Positions 27,731 through 37,154 of a stretch of 64,000 nucleotides of DNA are shown here, one piece after another (position 1 is the first letter of the stretch; every line of letters starts with the position of its first letter). The stretch is from Sphingomonas sp. UV9 (lineage in GTDB: Bacteria; Pseudomonadota; Alphaproteobacteria; Sphingomonadales; Sphingomonadaceae). The translations under genes were made by a program, and so were the position numbers. The DNA is taken from the NCBI RefSeq assembly GCF_004101245.1, contig NZ_SCIN01000001.1, positions 324,784 through 388,783 of the forward strand, in the 5' to 3' direction. The notes beneath the pieces are model-generated. The model did no database searches. It saw only the letters and a program-made list of their open reading frames with translations, and had not been told where the DNA came from.

Positions 27731-28120
27731 GTGAAGAACCACAAGGCGCTGGCCGTCGAGATCGCAACCGCCGGAGACATGGCGTGGTTCGAGACGCACC
27801 TCGACCGCAGGTTGCGGATCCGGAACATGGTCCCGGGCGAATTCGACGATGTGGTCGGCCCGCCGCCGGTCGGCATGACGTGGCGAACGATCGTATTGGA
27901 AGCGCAGCCGGGCGCGCGGAGCCGCCAGGCGATCGCGTTGCCGCTCGGCACCGACACGGACGTGCTGACCGACCGGGATCTTTTCGACCTGTTCCTGCAG
28001 GTCGCGCCATCCGGTGCACGCGCGATGATCGCCTCGCTCCGGAAGATCAAGCTGCCGGCCGATCGCGCCACCACGGGCCGGTCGGTGAGCAATATCCGAC
28101 AGACCGAGCCGAACACGTGA
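27731..28120 (+). CDS. Conserved-looking hypothetical protein
   Basis: 129 residues from a GTG preceded by CAGGGA about 10 bases upstream; a TTG at 27668 is in frame but less likely. The protein appears soluble with no signal peptide or membrane helix (IATAGDMAWFETHLDRRLRIR; VLTDRDLFDLFLQVAPSG). No family is recognised. It is divergent from the siderophore receptor and shares the intergenic region with the Fur-like palindrome. It is followed by two GC-rich hairpins. Confidence 0.6.
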   Translation: MKNHKALAVEIATAGDMAWFETHLDRRLRIRNMVPGEFDDVVGPPPVGMTWRTIVLEAQPGARSRQAIALPLGTDTDVLTDRDLFDLFLQVAPSGARAMIASLRKIKLPADRATTGRSVSNIRQTEPNT

Positions 28121-28198
28121 TGAACGGCACTTTTCACGTCGCGACCACCTGCTAGCTTGTCCTCAGCGATGCGCGGCCCGACGGTCGCAGCGTCCTCG

Positions 28199-28242
28199 GC
28201 GCCCCGCCCGGATACGAGAGTGTCGCACGGACGGGCGGGGTG
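28199..28242. repeat. GC-rich hairpin, copy 1 of a duplicated element
   Basis: CGCCCCGCCCG (28199-28209) pairs with CGGGCGGGGTG (about 28231-28242, one G-T pair). The loop side contains CACGGAC, which recurs in copy 2 (28316-28356). It lies between the end of a rightward gene and the end of the leftward antiporter gene, so either copy may act as a terminator. Confidence 0.65.
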
Positions 28243-28315
28243 CCTCGTTAACACGAAATTCACTTGGCACCGGCATAGCCCGCTGGAGGCGTCGCCATAG
28301 TATCGCGTAACCTTC

Positions 28316-28356
28316 AGCGCCCCGCCCGTTTCAGTCACACGGACAGGCGGGGCGCT
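28316..28356. repeat. GC-rich hairpin, copy 2 of a duplicated element
   Basis: AGCGCCCCGCC (28316-28326) pairs perfectly with GGCGGGGCGCT (28346-28356). It shares CGCCCCGCCCG and CACGGAC with copy 1 about 115 bases away, so the two look like a local duplication. It lies 24 bases beyond the stop of the leftward antiporter gene, where a terminator is expected. Confidence 0.7.
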
Positions 28357-28379
28357 AAACCCTCCACCCCCTGGCGAAT

Positions 28380-30032
28380 TTAAGCGAGCCCCTGGCGTGA
28401 CAACCGCGCATCAACCAGATCGAGCTCGCGCCCCAGGTGTTCGGCCAGTTCGACACTGACCTCCCGACGCCGTGCCAGATCGAAAATCGCGTTGCGCTCG
28501 GCGCGGACCGCGGCCAGCCGCATGTCACGCTCGATCACCACGTCGCCTTGTCGGGCACGATCCTCCGGCTCCGACGACAGGCTGTCGATCCGTTCGCGAT
28601 ACTGGTCCATCAGCCGCGCTGCGATATCGGTAAAGCGGTCCGGATTGTCGCGCCCTTCAGCCATCCGGTGCTGGACTCGGTCGAGTTCCGCGATCGCCGC
28701 GTTCGCCGCGACCAACTTGGCCTGATCGCGCGCCGCGCCGACACCGGTTTCGGGTGGCAAACTGAGGCCTCGCAACAAAAGCGGCAACGCGACGGCGGCG
28801 ATGATCAGCGAACACAGGATTACGCCGGAGGCGAGAAAGATCACGAGGTCGCGGGCCGGGAACGGCGTACCGTCGCTCAGACTCAGCGGCAGGGTCAGCG
28901 CACCTGCCAGCGTGATCGCGCCGCGCGCACCGGCACACGACATCGCTGCAATGATCCGACGCGGGGGGCTCGCACTGCCGGCCAGATCGTTGCGCCGCCG
29001 CGCCCGGAACAGCGTGAACTGCAGCGATACCCATACCCAGCCATATCGAAGCGCGGCCAGACCGATGACGATCGTGACGACATAGATCCCCAGCCACCAG
29101 GGGCTGACATGCCCCGCGGAGGTCACCGTGTCGCGCGCACGGACGAACACCTCGGGCAGTTGTTCGCCGAGCAGAACGAAGATGACGCCGTTGAGCGTGA
29201 ACTGCAGCATATCCCACACCGCACGACGGCGGATACGCGTACCTGCGGCGACCGCGGTCGTTGCGTCGGTGAAGGTCATCGCGATTCCCGCGGCGGCAGC
29301 GGCAAGCACGCCGGATGCGTGGACGTGTTCCGCCAGCAGATAGGCGGCGAATGGGATCAGCAGGCTGACAAGGATGTTGGAGCCGGCTTCGTCACCGAAC
29401 CGGCGCGAGAACGCACTCTTGGTCGCGACGATGCCGAGAGCGACACCGACGCCGATCGCGACGCCGGCGATCGCCATCCATGCAAACGTTGCCGCGGCAT
29501 CGGCGAACGAGAAGGTGCCGGTCAGCACCGCGGCAATGGCGAACCGCACGCAGACCAGCCCGGAGGCGTCGTTCAGCAATGCCTCGCCTTCGAGGATATG
29601 CATCATCCGCTTTGGAATTGGCGCGTTTTGCGCGACCGCGGATACCGCGATCGGATCGGTCGGCGATACAACGGCCGCGAGCGCGAACGCGACGCCCAGC
29701 GGCATCGACGGAATGAGCCAGTGAATGAAAAGGCCCATGCCCAGGACGGTCAGGAAGACCAGGCCCAGCGCTAGGCCAAGGACTGCGCCGCGATCCCGGA
29801 ACAGTTCATCCTTGGGAATCCGCCATCCGTCGAGGAACAGGAGCGGCGGCACGAGTAGCAGGAAGAAGAGTTCGGGATCGAGTTCGACCCGGACATGCGC
29901 GACCATCCCGATCAGGGCACCCAGCGCGATCTGCACCAAAGGCCGCGGCAGCGCGGAGGGCAGCATGCGCGAGATTATGCCGCTGACGACGACAGCAAGC
30001 AACAGAATCAGGCACAAGGTCACAATCTGCAA
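28380..30032 (-). CDS. Na+/H+ antiporter, CPA1 (NhaP) family
   Basis: 550 residues with about 12 membrane helices in the first 410 and a cytoplasmic, charged tail of about 130. Family marks: LLVPPLLFLDGWR, VVSPTDPIAVSA (the ND/SPTDP ion-site helix), LEGEALLNDASGL and GARGAITLAGAL. It exchanges Na+ or K+ for protons across the inner membrane. The reading starts at a TTG (30032) with GGGGAG 6 bases upstream; a GTG at 30023 is the alternative. It appears monocistronic, between two hairpins and the GH43 gene. Confidence 0.92.
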   Translation of the reverse strand: MQIVTLCLILLLAVVVSGIISRMLPSALPRPLVQIALGALIGMVAHVRVELDPELFFLLLVPPLLFLDGWRIPKDELFRDRGAVLGLALGLVFLTVLGMGLFIHWLIPSMPLGVAFALAAVVSPTDPIAVSAVAQNAPIPKRMMHILEGEALLNDASGLVCVRFAIAAVLTGTFSFADAAATFAWMAIAGVAIGVGVALGIVATKSAFSRRFGDEAGSNILVSLLIPFAAYLLAEHVHASGVLAAAAAGIAMTFTDATTAVAAGTRIRRRAVWDMLQFTLNGVIFVLLGEQLPEVFVRARDTVTSAGHVSPWWLGIYVVTIVIGLAALRYGWVWVSLQFTLFRARRRNDLAGSASPPRRIIAAMSCAGARGAITLAGALTLPLSLSDGTPFPARDLVIFLASGVILCSLIIAAVALPLLLRGLSLPPETGVGAARDQAKLVAANAAIAELDRVQHRMAEGRDNPDRFTDIAARLMDQYRERIDSLSSEPEDRARQGDVVIERDMRLAAVRAERNAIFDLARRREVSVELAEHLGRELDLVDARLSRQGLA

Positions 30033-30104
30033 ACCGGACTCCCCGAATATTTGGATGCGCGGCGAGCACGCAGGTGCGGTCGAGAGGACCGGCAGGTATT
30101 CCGG

Positions 30105-31697
30105 TCAGATAGCAGAGAACCCGAAATTCCGGAAGCGCGCATGGCCCTTTCCCGCCGCGTACAGCCCCGGCCGCAACATCAGAAATCCGCCGCGAACATT
30201 GTGGTGATACCCCGACACCTCCATCCCGCGATCGAAGCGGTGCCAGGTCCGTCCGCCATCGCCGCTGGTGTCGTACGTCACGATGTGGCGATCGTTGGTC
30301 ACGCGGATGCGCATCGAACGGCCAAGCGGGTTGGCGGGGCGACCGCGCTCGGCGCCATATTGATGCGTGACGAACCGGTCGCCGTCGAAACCGAGACCGC
30401 AATAGAGCCTGTCATCGTAGAACAGCAGCAAGCCGGCAGTGGTGCCGGGATCGATCGCGACGTCGCACTCAAAGCGGTAGCGCGTGTCGCCTGCGATCAG
30501 CAGGAGCGGGGAGGAGTCGGCGGGCGCCGTGCCGCTCGCGGTCAACATCAGCGTGTTACCGGAGACGGACACGCGCTTCGCCTCGTCAGAGCGGGGGCGG
30601 ATAAAACTCCATTTCGTGCCGAGTGCGAGCGTGTCGAACTGATCCGACAGCGCCTGACCATGCGGTACGGCGGTGCCACCCTTCGGTTTTTCAAGCGGCT
30701 TCGACAGGTCGTCGCCCTTCATCCGGAACCAGCCGTCCGCAGTCCACTCGACCGGATCGAGCAAGGTCTGGCGACCGAGCGTCCAATAGCCGTTTTCATA
30801 GCCATGATAGAGCGCCCACCAGTCGCCCGCCGGCCCCTCGACCAACGAGGCGTGGCCGCGCGACCACCAGCGTTCGGCGATGTCGGTGGTACGGACGATC
30901 GGGTTGGCGGGGCAATCCTTCCAGGGGCCGTGAATCGATCGCGAGCGTGCGGCAATCACCATGTGCCCGGTCGGGGGGCCGGCGGTGCCGCCGACCGCGG
31001 TGATGAGATAAAACCAGTCGCCGTGGCGGACGATCTTGGGCCCCTCCGGCGAGAAGCCCTCCACGATCCAGTCCGCAGGGTAGCGCCACGGATCATAGAC
31101 GTGCTCGACCGCGCCGACCGTCGACAGGCCGTCGGCGGCTAGGCGGATCCGGTCGCCGCCGGATAGGAAGAGCCAGCGACTGCCATCCTCGCCGACGATA
31201 TGGCACGGGTCGATATGCTTGTGCAGGCCGAGATCGACGGGGTCGCTCCACGGGCCTTCGATGTGGTCGGCGTGAATTACCCAGATCGAGTTCGGCTCGG
31301 CCTTGACCGGGATGTAGAGGAAATAGCGGCCCTCATGCTTTTCGAGGCTGACCGCCCAGACCGATCCGATGTTGCGGGTCAGCGCCGGCCCGATCGGCTG
31401 CCAGTTCACCAGATCGCGCGAATGCCAGATGACGAGCCCAGGGTAGGAATCGAAGCTGGAGAAAGTCATGTAATAGTCCGATCCGTCCTTCAGGATCGCC
31501 GGGTCGGGCCGGTCGCCGGCCATCACCGGGTTCAGGAAGCGGCCGTCGCCGAGATCGGCGATGCGCTGGTTATCCAGGCCCCGGCGCCAGTCGGGCGTGC
31601 GCGTCCTTGCTTCGATCTTGGCGGGCGCTTGGCCGGGGACGAATAGCGCGCCGGCTGCGCCAAGCGTGGTGAAGGCATCGCGGCGGGTGAAGGTCAT
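30105..31697 (-). CDS. Exported glycoside hydrolase family 43 protein
   Basis: 530 residues. The Tat-like leader TRRDAFTTLGAAGALFVPG is followed by a five-bladed propeller catalytic domain: the general base lies in AGDRPDPAI, and the general acid is probably the Glu of FSPEGPKIV. The C-terminal ~200 residues form a concanavalin-like beta-sandwich (SDQFDTLALGTKWSFIRP). This layout is typical of GH43 xylosidases and arabinofuranosidases, so it may trim arabinan or xylose side chains of plant polysaccharides. The ATG at 31697 overlaps the upstream DUF885 stop (ATGA), so it is translated from the same message. The longer reading to 31898 lies inside that gene. Confidence 0.92.
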   Translation of the reverse strand: MTFTRRDAFTTLGAAGALFVPGQAPAKIEARTRTPDWRRGLDNQRIADLGDGRFLNPVMAGDRPDPAILKDGSDYYMTFSSFDSYPGLVIWHSRDLVNWQPIGPALTRNIGSVWAVSLEKHEGRYFLYIPVKAEPNSIWVIHADHIEGPWSDPVDLGLHKHIDPCHIVGEDGSRWLFLSGGDRIRLAADGLSTVGAVEHVYDPWRYPADWIVEGFSPEGPKIVRHGDWFYLITAVGGTAGPPTGHMVIAARSRSIHGPWKDCPANPIVRTTDIAERWWSRGHASLVEGPAGDWWALYHGYENGYWTLGRQTLLDPVEWTADGWFRMKGDDLSKPLEKPKGGTAVPHGQALSDQFDTLALGTKWSFIRPRSDEAKRVSVSGNTLMLTASGTAPADSSPLLLIAGDTRYRFECDVAIDPGTTAGLLLFYDDRLYCGLGFDGDRFVTHQYGAERGRPANPLGRSMRIRVTNDRHIVTYDTSGDGGRTWHRFDRGMEVSGYHHNVRGGFLMLRPGLYAAGKGHARFRNFGFSAI

Positions 31698-33220
31698 AGG
31701 GTGATCTTTCGGATGTCGTCGATGCGTTTGCGTCCGCCCGCGAGCAACGCGGTGTGATAGGCGATCGGGGGTTTGCCGGGCGCGGTATCGGCGATCGCGA
31801 GCCACGCCATCGCTTCGGCGACGCGCGCGGCGGGTTCGAGCGGGAGGCGGGCGAGTTCGATTTCGAAGGGTGCGAAATAGGCGGGTTCGCCTTGCCATTC
31901 GATCAGGCGTTCGCGGGCCTGCTCGATCGACCAGCCGTGCAGGTGGATGCCGAGGTCGACGAGTGCGCGGGCGACGCGGAACAGGAGCCAGTGGATGTGG
32001 CCGAGTGCGACATGCGGATCGGCATAGGCGCCGGACTGTTCGGCGAGTTGCTCGGCGTAGATGCCCCAGCCTTCGACGAACGCGGAGGCGTAGTCGATGC
32101 GGAGCGGGTGAGGCGGGTTCGCGCTCTCCAGGCCAAGCTGGATCATGTGGCCGGGGAGGAGCTCGTGCGCGACGACGCCGGGGAGAGTCCAGCAGGGGCG
32201 GCGGCGGATATCCTTGAGGTCGATGATGTAGGCGCCGGGGCGGGTCGGGGTAGGGATTTCACGGTAGCCGCCGCGGCCACTGGCGATCTCTGGTGCGTAA
32301 AGGGGGCGGGCGGCGGCGTTCAGGCACCATGCTGGCAATTCGCCGAATGCCGCCGGGATATGGGTTTGGGCGGAGGCGAGCATGCGGTTCATGTCCGCGA
32401 TGGCGTCGGTGCGACCAGCGTCGCTGTCGGGATAGAGGAAGCGGTCGTCGCGCCAGAGCCTGGCGTAGCGGTCCGCAATCGACCCCTTCGGTGCGCCGAT
32501 CTTGTCGAACAGGGGTGTCGCACGGGCGTGGAGGCGGTTTAGTTCGGCGAACAACCGGCGTTCGGCATACGCCGGTGTGACGGTGCCGAGCGAGCGCTGG
32601 AGTTGCAGCGCGTACCAGTCGGCGCCATCGCGGAATTGGCCGACACCGGGGAGGGAGGGGGCGCTGTCTCGCAGGCTTCCCAATGCGGCGATCTGGCGAT
32701 CGATGGTGGGGTTTGCGGGGGCGCTGCGAAGGGCCTCAACCGTGCGATCCAGCGACAGGCGCGGGAGGATTATACCGGCTTCTGCGTCGGCAAGGATGAG
32801 GGCGGTGTCCGCGTCGATCTTCGCGTGATCGGGACGGGCGGCCTTCCACGCCCCGATCGTCGGGGTGACACGGTAGGGGCTGCGTCCGGGGTGGCCGAAC
32901 GTAGACCGTGCGATCGCGGCATCTATCGCGAGACCCGCGCGGGCCGTTGTCAGGTCGAGGCGGTCGCTGGGTTGCAGTTTGGCGGCATCGAATGAGGCCA
33001 GCAGGCGGAGTCCTTCGTCTGGATCTGTCGCGGCGGCGGCGTCGAGCGCTTGGCGTATGGAGTAGGTGGATCGGGCACGGACGGTCGCAGGGACGAACGC
33101 TGTTGAAGCCAGCCCGGCCAGTACGCTCCGACGGGTCGGCGTCCCGCTCCAAACTCCCCGTTCGCCCAGCACGAACGGTTGGGAGAGGGAGTGTGGAATG
33201 GCGCAGGGCCTCCGGTTCAT
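31694..33220 (-). CDS. Exported DUF885 family protein (putative metallopeptidase)
   Basis: 508 residues. A twin-arginine leader (TRRSVLAGLASTAFVPATVRA) lies about 29 residues in. The zinc-peptidase-like motif HELLPGH and the downstream EGWGIYAEQL are the hallmarks of DUF885, whose best-known members look like M3/gluzincin-type peptidases; the physiological substrate is not established. It is coupled by ATGA overlaps both to the LamG gene upstream and to GH43 downstream. That placement in a polysaccharide operon is odd for a peptidase and could mean glycopeptide or ester processing. Confidence 0.88.
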   Translation of the reverse strand: MNRRPCAIPHSLSQPFVLGERGVWSGTPTRRSVLAGLASTAFVPATVRARSTYSIRQALDAAAATDPDEGLRLLASFDAAKLQPSDRLDLTTARAGLAIDAAIARSTFGHPGRSPYRVTPTIGAWKAARPDHAKIDADTALILADAEAGIILPRLSLDRTVEALRSAPANPTIDRQIAALGSLRDSAPSLPGVGQFRDGADWYALQLQRSLGTVTPAYAERRLFAELNRLHARATPLFDKIGAPKGSIADRYARLWRDDRFLYPDSDAGRTDAIADMNRMLASAQTHIPAAFGELPAWCLNAAARPLYAPEIASGRGGYREIPTPTRPGAYIIDLKDIRRRPCWTLPGVVAHELLPGHMIQLGLESANPPHPLRIDYASAFVEGWGIYAEQLAEQSGAYADPHVALGHIHWLLFRVARALVDLGIHLHGWSIEQARERLIEWQGEPAYFAPFEIELARLPLEPAARVAEAMAWLAIADTAPGKPPIAYHTALLAGGRKRIDDIRKITL

Positions 33221-36200
33221 CGTGGCAGCGGGATGCGGTTATTGGCTTGGGTGATCTCCGGTTCGTCCTCCGACAGCGCGACGTGGACGGTCAGCGTTGC
33301 GGGATCGAGGCGGGCGGGGATCGCGAGCTTCACGGTCGCGGTTCGTGGATGAAGGTCGAGCGGCGCGGCTAGCGGTGGGATATTCGCCGACGCGACCGCT
33401 TTGCCGGCCGCGTCGACCAGATCCGCACGACCGCCCTTCGTATCCCTGGCGCCGAGGCTGTGGACGGTAACCGCAACGGTGCGGTCTCTCACGACGATGT
33501 CATCTGTGCCGATTCCGAGGTCCGCACGCTCGTCAACCGGCGTGCCGGCCTCGACCAAGGCGAAGTCGAACACCGTCGCGCCCGGCGCGAACGAGACGTC
33601 GGTGCCGGCGCTGCGTTCGAGCGTGACGGCCTGCGCGCTACCGATCGGCGAGAGCGTCTTGCCGCCGTCGGTGCTGCTCGACGCCTGCATCGACCAGCGC
33701 CCCGCGGCGACGGTCCAGGTTGACATCGTCGCGCGCTGGACATGATCGCTGGTGTTGTAGGCGATCACGCGGAACTTCGTGGGCGTCGCGCCCGGCAGGA
33801 GGATCGCGACGCGTTCGGCCGCGCCAGACTCGGCAAAGCGCCAGCTCACCGTGTTGCCGGGCCAGCTCTGGTTACGACGCAGCGCGATGCCACCGAGGCG
33901 TTCGCGTTGCAGGATCTCGCTGGGCTGATCGACGCGATCGCTCCACCAATGGCCCTCGGTGTACATGTCCATATGTTGCGACTTGTCGGCGATCGCGTCG
34001 GCGTGGAGCGCTTCCAGAGGCCCGGTGTCGCCGGTCGCGGCCCAAGCGGTGTAGCGCGCGAACGGGTCTCCGGATGGGCTCGCCGCCAGCTTGGTGCGGG
34101 CCGCAGCGCCGCCCGGCAGAGCGTCGAAGGCATTCTCGTTGAACTCGGCCAGCGCGCCCGGCCCGGCCTTGGCAAGCCGCGCCTCGATCGGCCGTAGATA
34201 TCTGGCATCGCCGGTGTAGCGCCACGCCGCCCACGTCGCCTGCAACGAGGTGGTGACACCGCCGCCATCGCCGACCCGTTCGGCATCGGTCCGCCAGTTG
34301 ATCTCGTTGGGATAACTCCAGCTACCATCCGCCGCCTGCTTGCCATGCGCCATCCAGCCGTCGATCACGCCGGTGACGAGCCCTCGCGCGAGCGGGTTGG
34401 CGTTGTAGAGGCCGACCAGCATCGGGCCGTGCATGACCGTGAAGGCATAGGGTTTCTGCCATTCCCACGCCCCTTCGCGGTACATTTTTCGCCCGCCATA
34501 CCAGTTGCTGGCGAAGTGCATGTGTCCGGCCGGGTTCCTCAGGATCACACGGTGCAAGGCGCGCGTATTCTCCATCAGCCGCTCGACAGCCCTGGGTTCG
34601 CCCCAGTTGAGATACAGGCGTTCGGCGTTGCTGTTCAGGCCCTCCTCGTACGCATGGAGTTCGTCCGCGGTGATGGCGCCGAGCCCGTTCACGATCATGC
34701 CGTTCTTGTAGACCGCGTCGGACAGCCCGCGGAGCGACGCGTTGATCTTGTCAGGCTCGACACCCATCAGCGCAAGGCCGGGCCATTGCTGGGTGAGATC
34801 GGTATCGTCGGAAATGCCGCCGCCGAAATCGCCATAAGGGGCTTGCCGCTCGTCGATCCACCACATGACGAACTGGCGGACGCGCTTGAGGTCTTCGAGT
34901 TGGCGGAAGGCCCATAACGGTACGCCCGCGGGCGCGACCGGCTGGACGAACGCGGGTAGGTTTTCTGGGCGATAGTTGATGTCGGCCCAATAGGCGCGGG
35001 CGCGTACGTTGTCGGGGTCGACGCGGAGCAGGTCGGAGATGTCCGCGAACAGGCGCCGGTAGAGCCCGGCGCGCTTGGATGCGGTGTGTTCCTCGACGAG
35101 GAAGCCCCAATTGTCCTTCACCTGCGCCATGCGATCGGCGATGTGCTCGGGCAGGGCTTGCGCGCGGGGTTTGAAGACGAGACGGATCTTGGCGCCGTTG
35201 AGCGCGGTGGCGTCGAAATCCGGGGCGGCGCTGGCGATCGTCAGATAGAGGCTGTCGTTGGGCAGGATGCGGTCGCGCAGGTCGAGCCATAGCGTACGTG
35301 CCTCGCCCGGGCGGACCGAGACTGAAAGGTCGATCATGTCGCGCCCCGGCCAGATCGGATCCTTTACGCGGATGTTGAGCGCGATCAGGCCGCCAGCGTC
35401 GGTCTTTGCCTTGAGCGCAGGGATGTCGAGCGCGATACCGTCCAGGCCGTCGTTCAGATTCTGCCAGCCGTAATCGAACGCGCGGGCCAGCGGGCGATCG
35501 GGCAGCGCATCGCCGAAGCTCGCGGGGATCAGGATGTGGACGATCGGGGCGGCGTCGGCGCGGCGCACGGGCGCGCCGGTCGCACCGCCCGAGCCTGCGC
35601 CGACGGCGGCTTTCAGGCCGGCGGAGGGCATCGCGACGACGGCGCTGCGCTCGTCCGGCCCGAACCGACCCGCGATATAGGTATTGAGAGGTGCCAGTGC
35701 TGCTAGGTCTGGCGAGGCGGCGGTGTCGACGGTGTAGGACAGCTTGAAGCTGCCCGCGGGTTCGGCCCCCGCGCCGATGTCATAAGCCCAGAGTTCCTGG
35801 ATCGGCTGTTCCTGCATCGTGTTGGTGAAGCTCAGCATGCCGCCGGAGCGGGCCGCGAACTGGTCGACGCTGCGCACGATTCCCTGGGCTCGGGTGGCGA
35901 TCGGGCTGGTCCTGCTTCCGTCGCTCCAGTCGAGCCGACCATAGGCCGCGCCGCGGATCTCGACGCGGTTGACGCGTTCGCGCGGCGGGATCGTAAGGTC
36001 GTAGCGCTTGCCGCCTTCGACATAGGTGTTCCAATCGGGCAGCTCGAAATAATCGTCGCGGCCGGGCAGGCGGGAGCGATTGTAGACGCCGGGCCAGGTC
36101 GTCTCGGCGATGCCGTCGACACCTTTCCACATCCATTCCTTCAGGTCCTTCGCATCGGCGAACTCGACCTTCCGGACGCGCGTGACCGCGGCGTCGAGGA

Positions 36201-37023
36201 CGGGTGGCGCGGCCTTGTCCCAGCCGTAGCGGTGGAGCCACGCGGTGCGTCGGGCGGCGGCATCGAGCGCGGGGGCGGGGGCGGGGGCGGGTTCACGCTT
36301 GGCCGCGAGCGCCGCGACGTCGCTGGTGGGCAGCATCCGGTCGTAGACGCGGATCTCGTCCAGGTCCGACCCGCGCATGAAATTGTAGCGGCTCTGGACT
36401 TGATGGGGCGACATAACCCTCCCCGCGAGGCCGAACTGATCCAGGCCGCTGTCGAGGTCGGCTTTCTGGTCCTTTCGCGCGACCAGCTTGCCATCGACAT
36501 AGAGTTGCACGCCGACCGTCTCGCCCCAGGCAAAGGCGATATGCGACCAGGCGGTCGCGGCGGGCGATTGCGGAATCGTCCAGGACACCCGGACACGAGA
36601 GAGGTTGGCGTCGGTGACGAAGGCGTCGAAACCGTGGCCGTTCCAGTCGATCCGCAGGAACGCCATGTCCCAGCTCGAATGGTCCGCGAACCCGGTGCGG
36701 AAGATCACAAACGGGGCTTCCCCGACCGGCGTCCTCGATCGCCAGAAGAAGGCGAGCGTGCCGCGGTCCGCACGGATGTTGCCCGGCGCCTTCCACGCGA
36801 CATACCCATCGTCCGCCCAGCGCGCCGCGCCACCGATCGCGCCATCCGCGACGACGTCTACGCCGCTGCGGAAATTGGGGACCGGGTCTCCGGCTGCATA
36901 GTCGGCGGTGAGGCTCTTGTCGGCGGAGGCGCGGAACAGGAGCCCGGTCGCATCCTGCGCGACGGCGGGCGCGATGCTGGCAACTGCCAATGCGAGGACG
37001 GACGCCGTGGTCGAACGCTTCAA
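33217..37023 (-). CDS. Large exported LamG-domain protein with a helical (toroid-like) C-terminal region; candidate polysaccharide-active enzyme
   Basis: 1268 residues from a TTG at 37023, 5-7 bases after AGGGAGAG; an ATG at 37050 is in frame but has a poorer site. Order: signal peptide (TASVLALAVASIAPAVAQ); LamG/concanavalin-like domain about 30-240 (GTLAFFWRSR, VQLYVDGKLVARKD, DLDEIRVYDRML); Pro-Ala linker; beta-rich middle region (about 270-600) with a carbohydrate-binding look; long helical region about 600-1030 with repeated W/Y-rich segments (GDFGGGISDDTDLTQQWPGL, HFASNWYGGRKMYREG) resembling (alpha/alpha) toroids; beta-rich end. No CAZy family is recognised. It is the first gene of the LamG-DUF885-GH43 run. 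Confidence 0.85.
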   Translation of the reverse strand: MKRSTTASVLALAVASIAPAVAQDATGLLFRASADKSLTADYAAGDPVPNFRSGVDVVADGAIGGAARWADDGYVAWKAPGNIRADRGTLAFFWRSRTPVGEAPFVIFRTGFADHSSWDMAFLRIDWNGHGFDAFVTDANLSRVRVSWTIPQSPAATAWSHIAFAWGETVGVQLYVDGKLVARKDQKADLDSGLDQFGLAGRVMSPHQVQSRYNFMRGSDLDEIRVYDRMLPTSDVAALAAKREPAPAPAPALDAAARRTAWLHRYGWDKAAPPVLDAAVTRVRKVEFADAKDLKEWMWKGVDGIAETTWPGVYNRSRLPGRDDYFELPDWNTYVEGGKRYDLTIPPRERVNRVEIRGAAYGRLDWSDGSRTSPIATRAQGIVRSVDQFAARSGGMLSFTNTMQEQPIQELWAYDIGAGAEPAGSFKLSYTVDTAASPDLAALAPLNTYIAGRFGPDERSAVVAMPSAGLKAAVGAGSGGATGAPVRRADAAPIVHILIPASFGDALPDRPLARAFDYGWQNLNDGLDGIALDIPALKAKTDAGGLIALNIRVKDPIWPGRDMIDLSVSVRPGEARTLWLDLRDRILPNDSLYLTIASAAPDFDATALNGAKIRLVFKPRAQALPEHIADRMAQVKDNWGFLVEEHTASKRAGLYRRLFADISDLLRVDPDNVRARAYWADINYRPENLPAFVQPVAPAGVPLWAFRQLEDLKRVRQFVMWWIDERQAPYGDFGGGISDDTDLTQQWPGLALMGVEPDKINASLRGLSDAVYKNGMIVNGLGAITADELHAYEEGLNSNAERLYLNWGEPRAVERLMENTRALHRVILRNPAGHMHFASNWYGGRKMYREGAWEWQKPYAFTVMHGPMLVGLYNANPLARGLVTGVIDGWMAHGKQAADGSWSYPNEINWRTDAERVGDGGGVTTSLQATWAAWRYTGDARYLRPIEARLAKAGPGALAEFNENAFDALPGGAAARTKLAASPSGDPFARYTAWAATGDTGPLEALHADAIADKSQHMDMYTEGHWWSDRVDQPSEILQRERLGGIALRRNQSWPGNTVSWRFAESGAAERVAILLPGATPTKFRVIAYNTSDHVQRATMSTWTVAAGRWSMQASSSTDGGKTLSPIGSAQAVTLERSAGTDVSFAPGATVFDFALVEAGTPVDERADLGIGTDDIVVRDRTVAVTVHSLGARDTKGGRADLVDAAGKAVASANIPPLAAPLDLHPRTATVKLAIPARLDPATLTVHVALSEDEPEITQANNRIPLPR

Positions 37024-37087
37024 GGCTCTCTCCCTAGGGCCGATCTGCATTGAGCGATTTGGCCAGATATTTCGTCATCTGAAGATT

Positions 37088-37138
37088 GCTCTCCCGCGAA
37101 GGCGGGAGCCCAGACTGGATTCCTGCCTTCGCGAGAGA
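37088..37138. repeat. Intergenic palindromic repeat
   Basis: CTCCCGC-GAAG-GCGGGAG (37091-37108) forms a tight hairpin, and GCCTTCGCGAGAG (37125-37137) can pair with the left flank as an alternative. This is a sphingomonad-type dispersed palindrome lying between the transporter stop and the LamG gene start. It may terminate or stabilise the transporter message. Confidence 0.55.
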
Positions 37139-37154
37139 ACAAGGGGGCGGAGGA

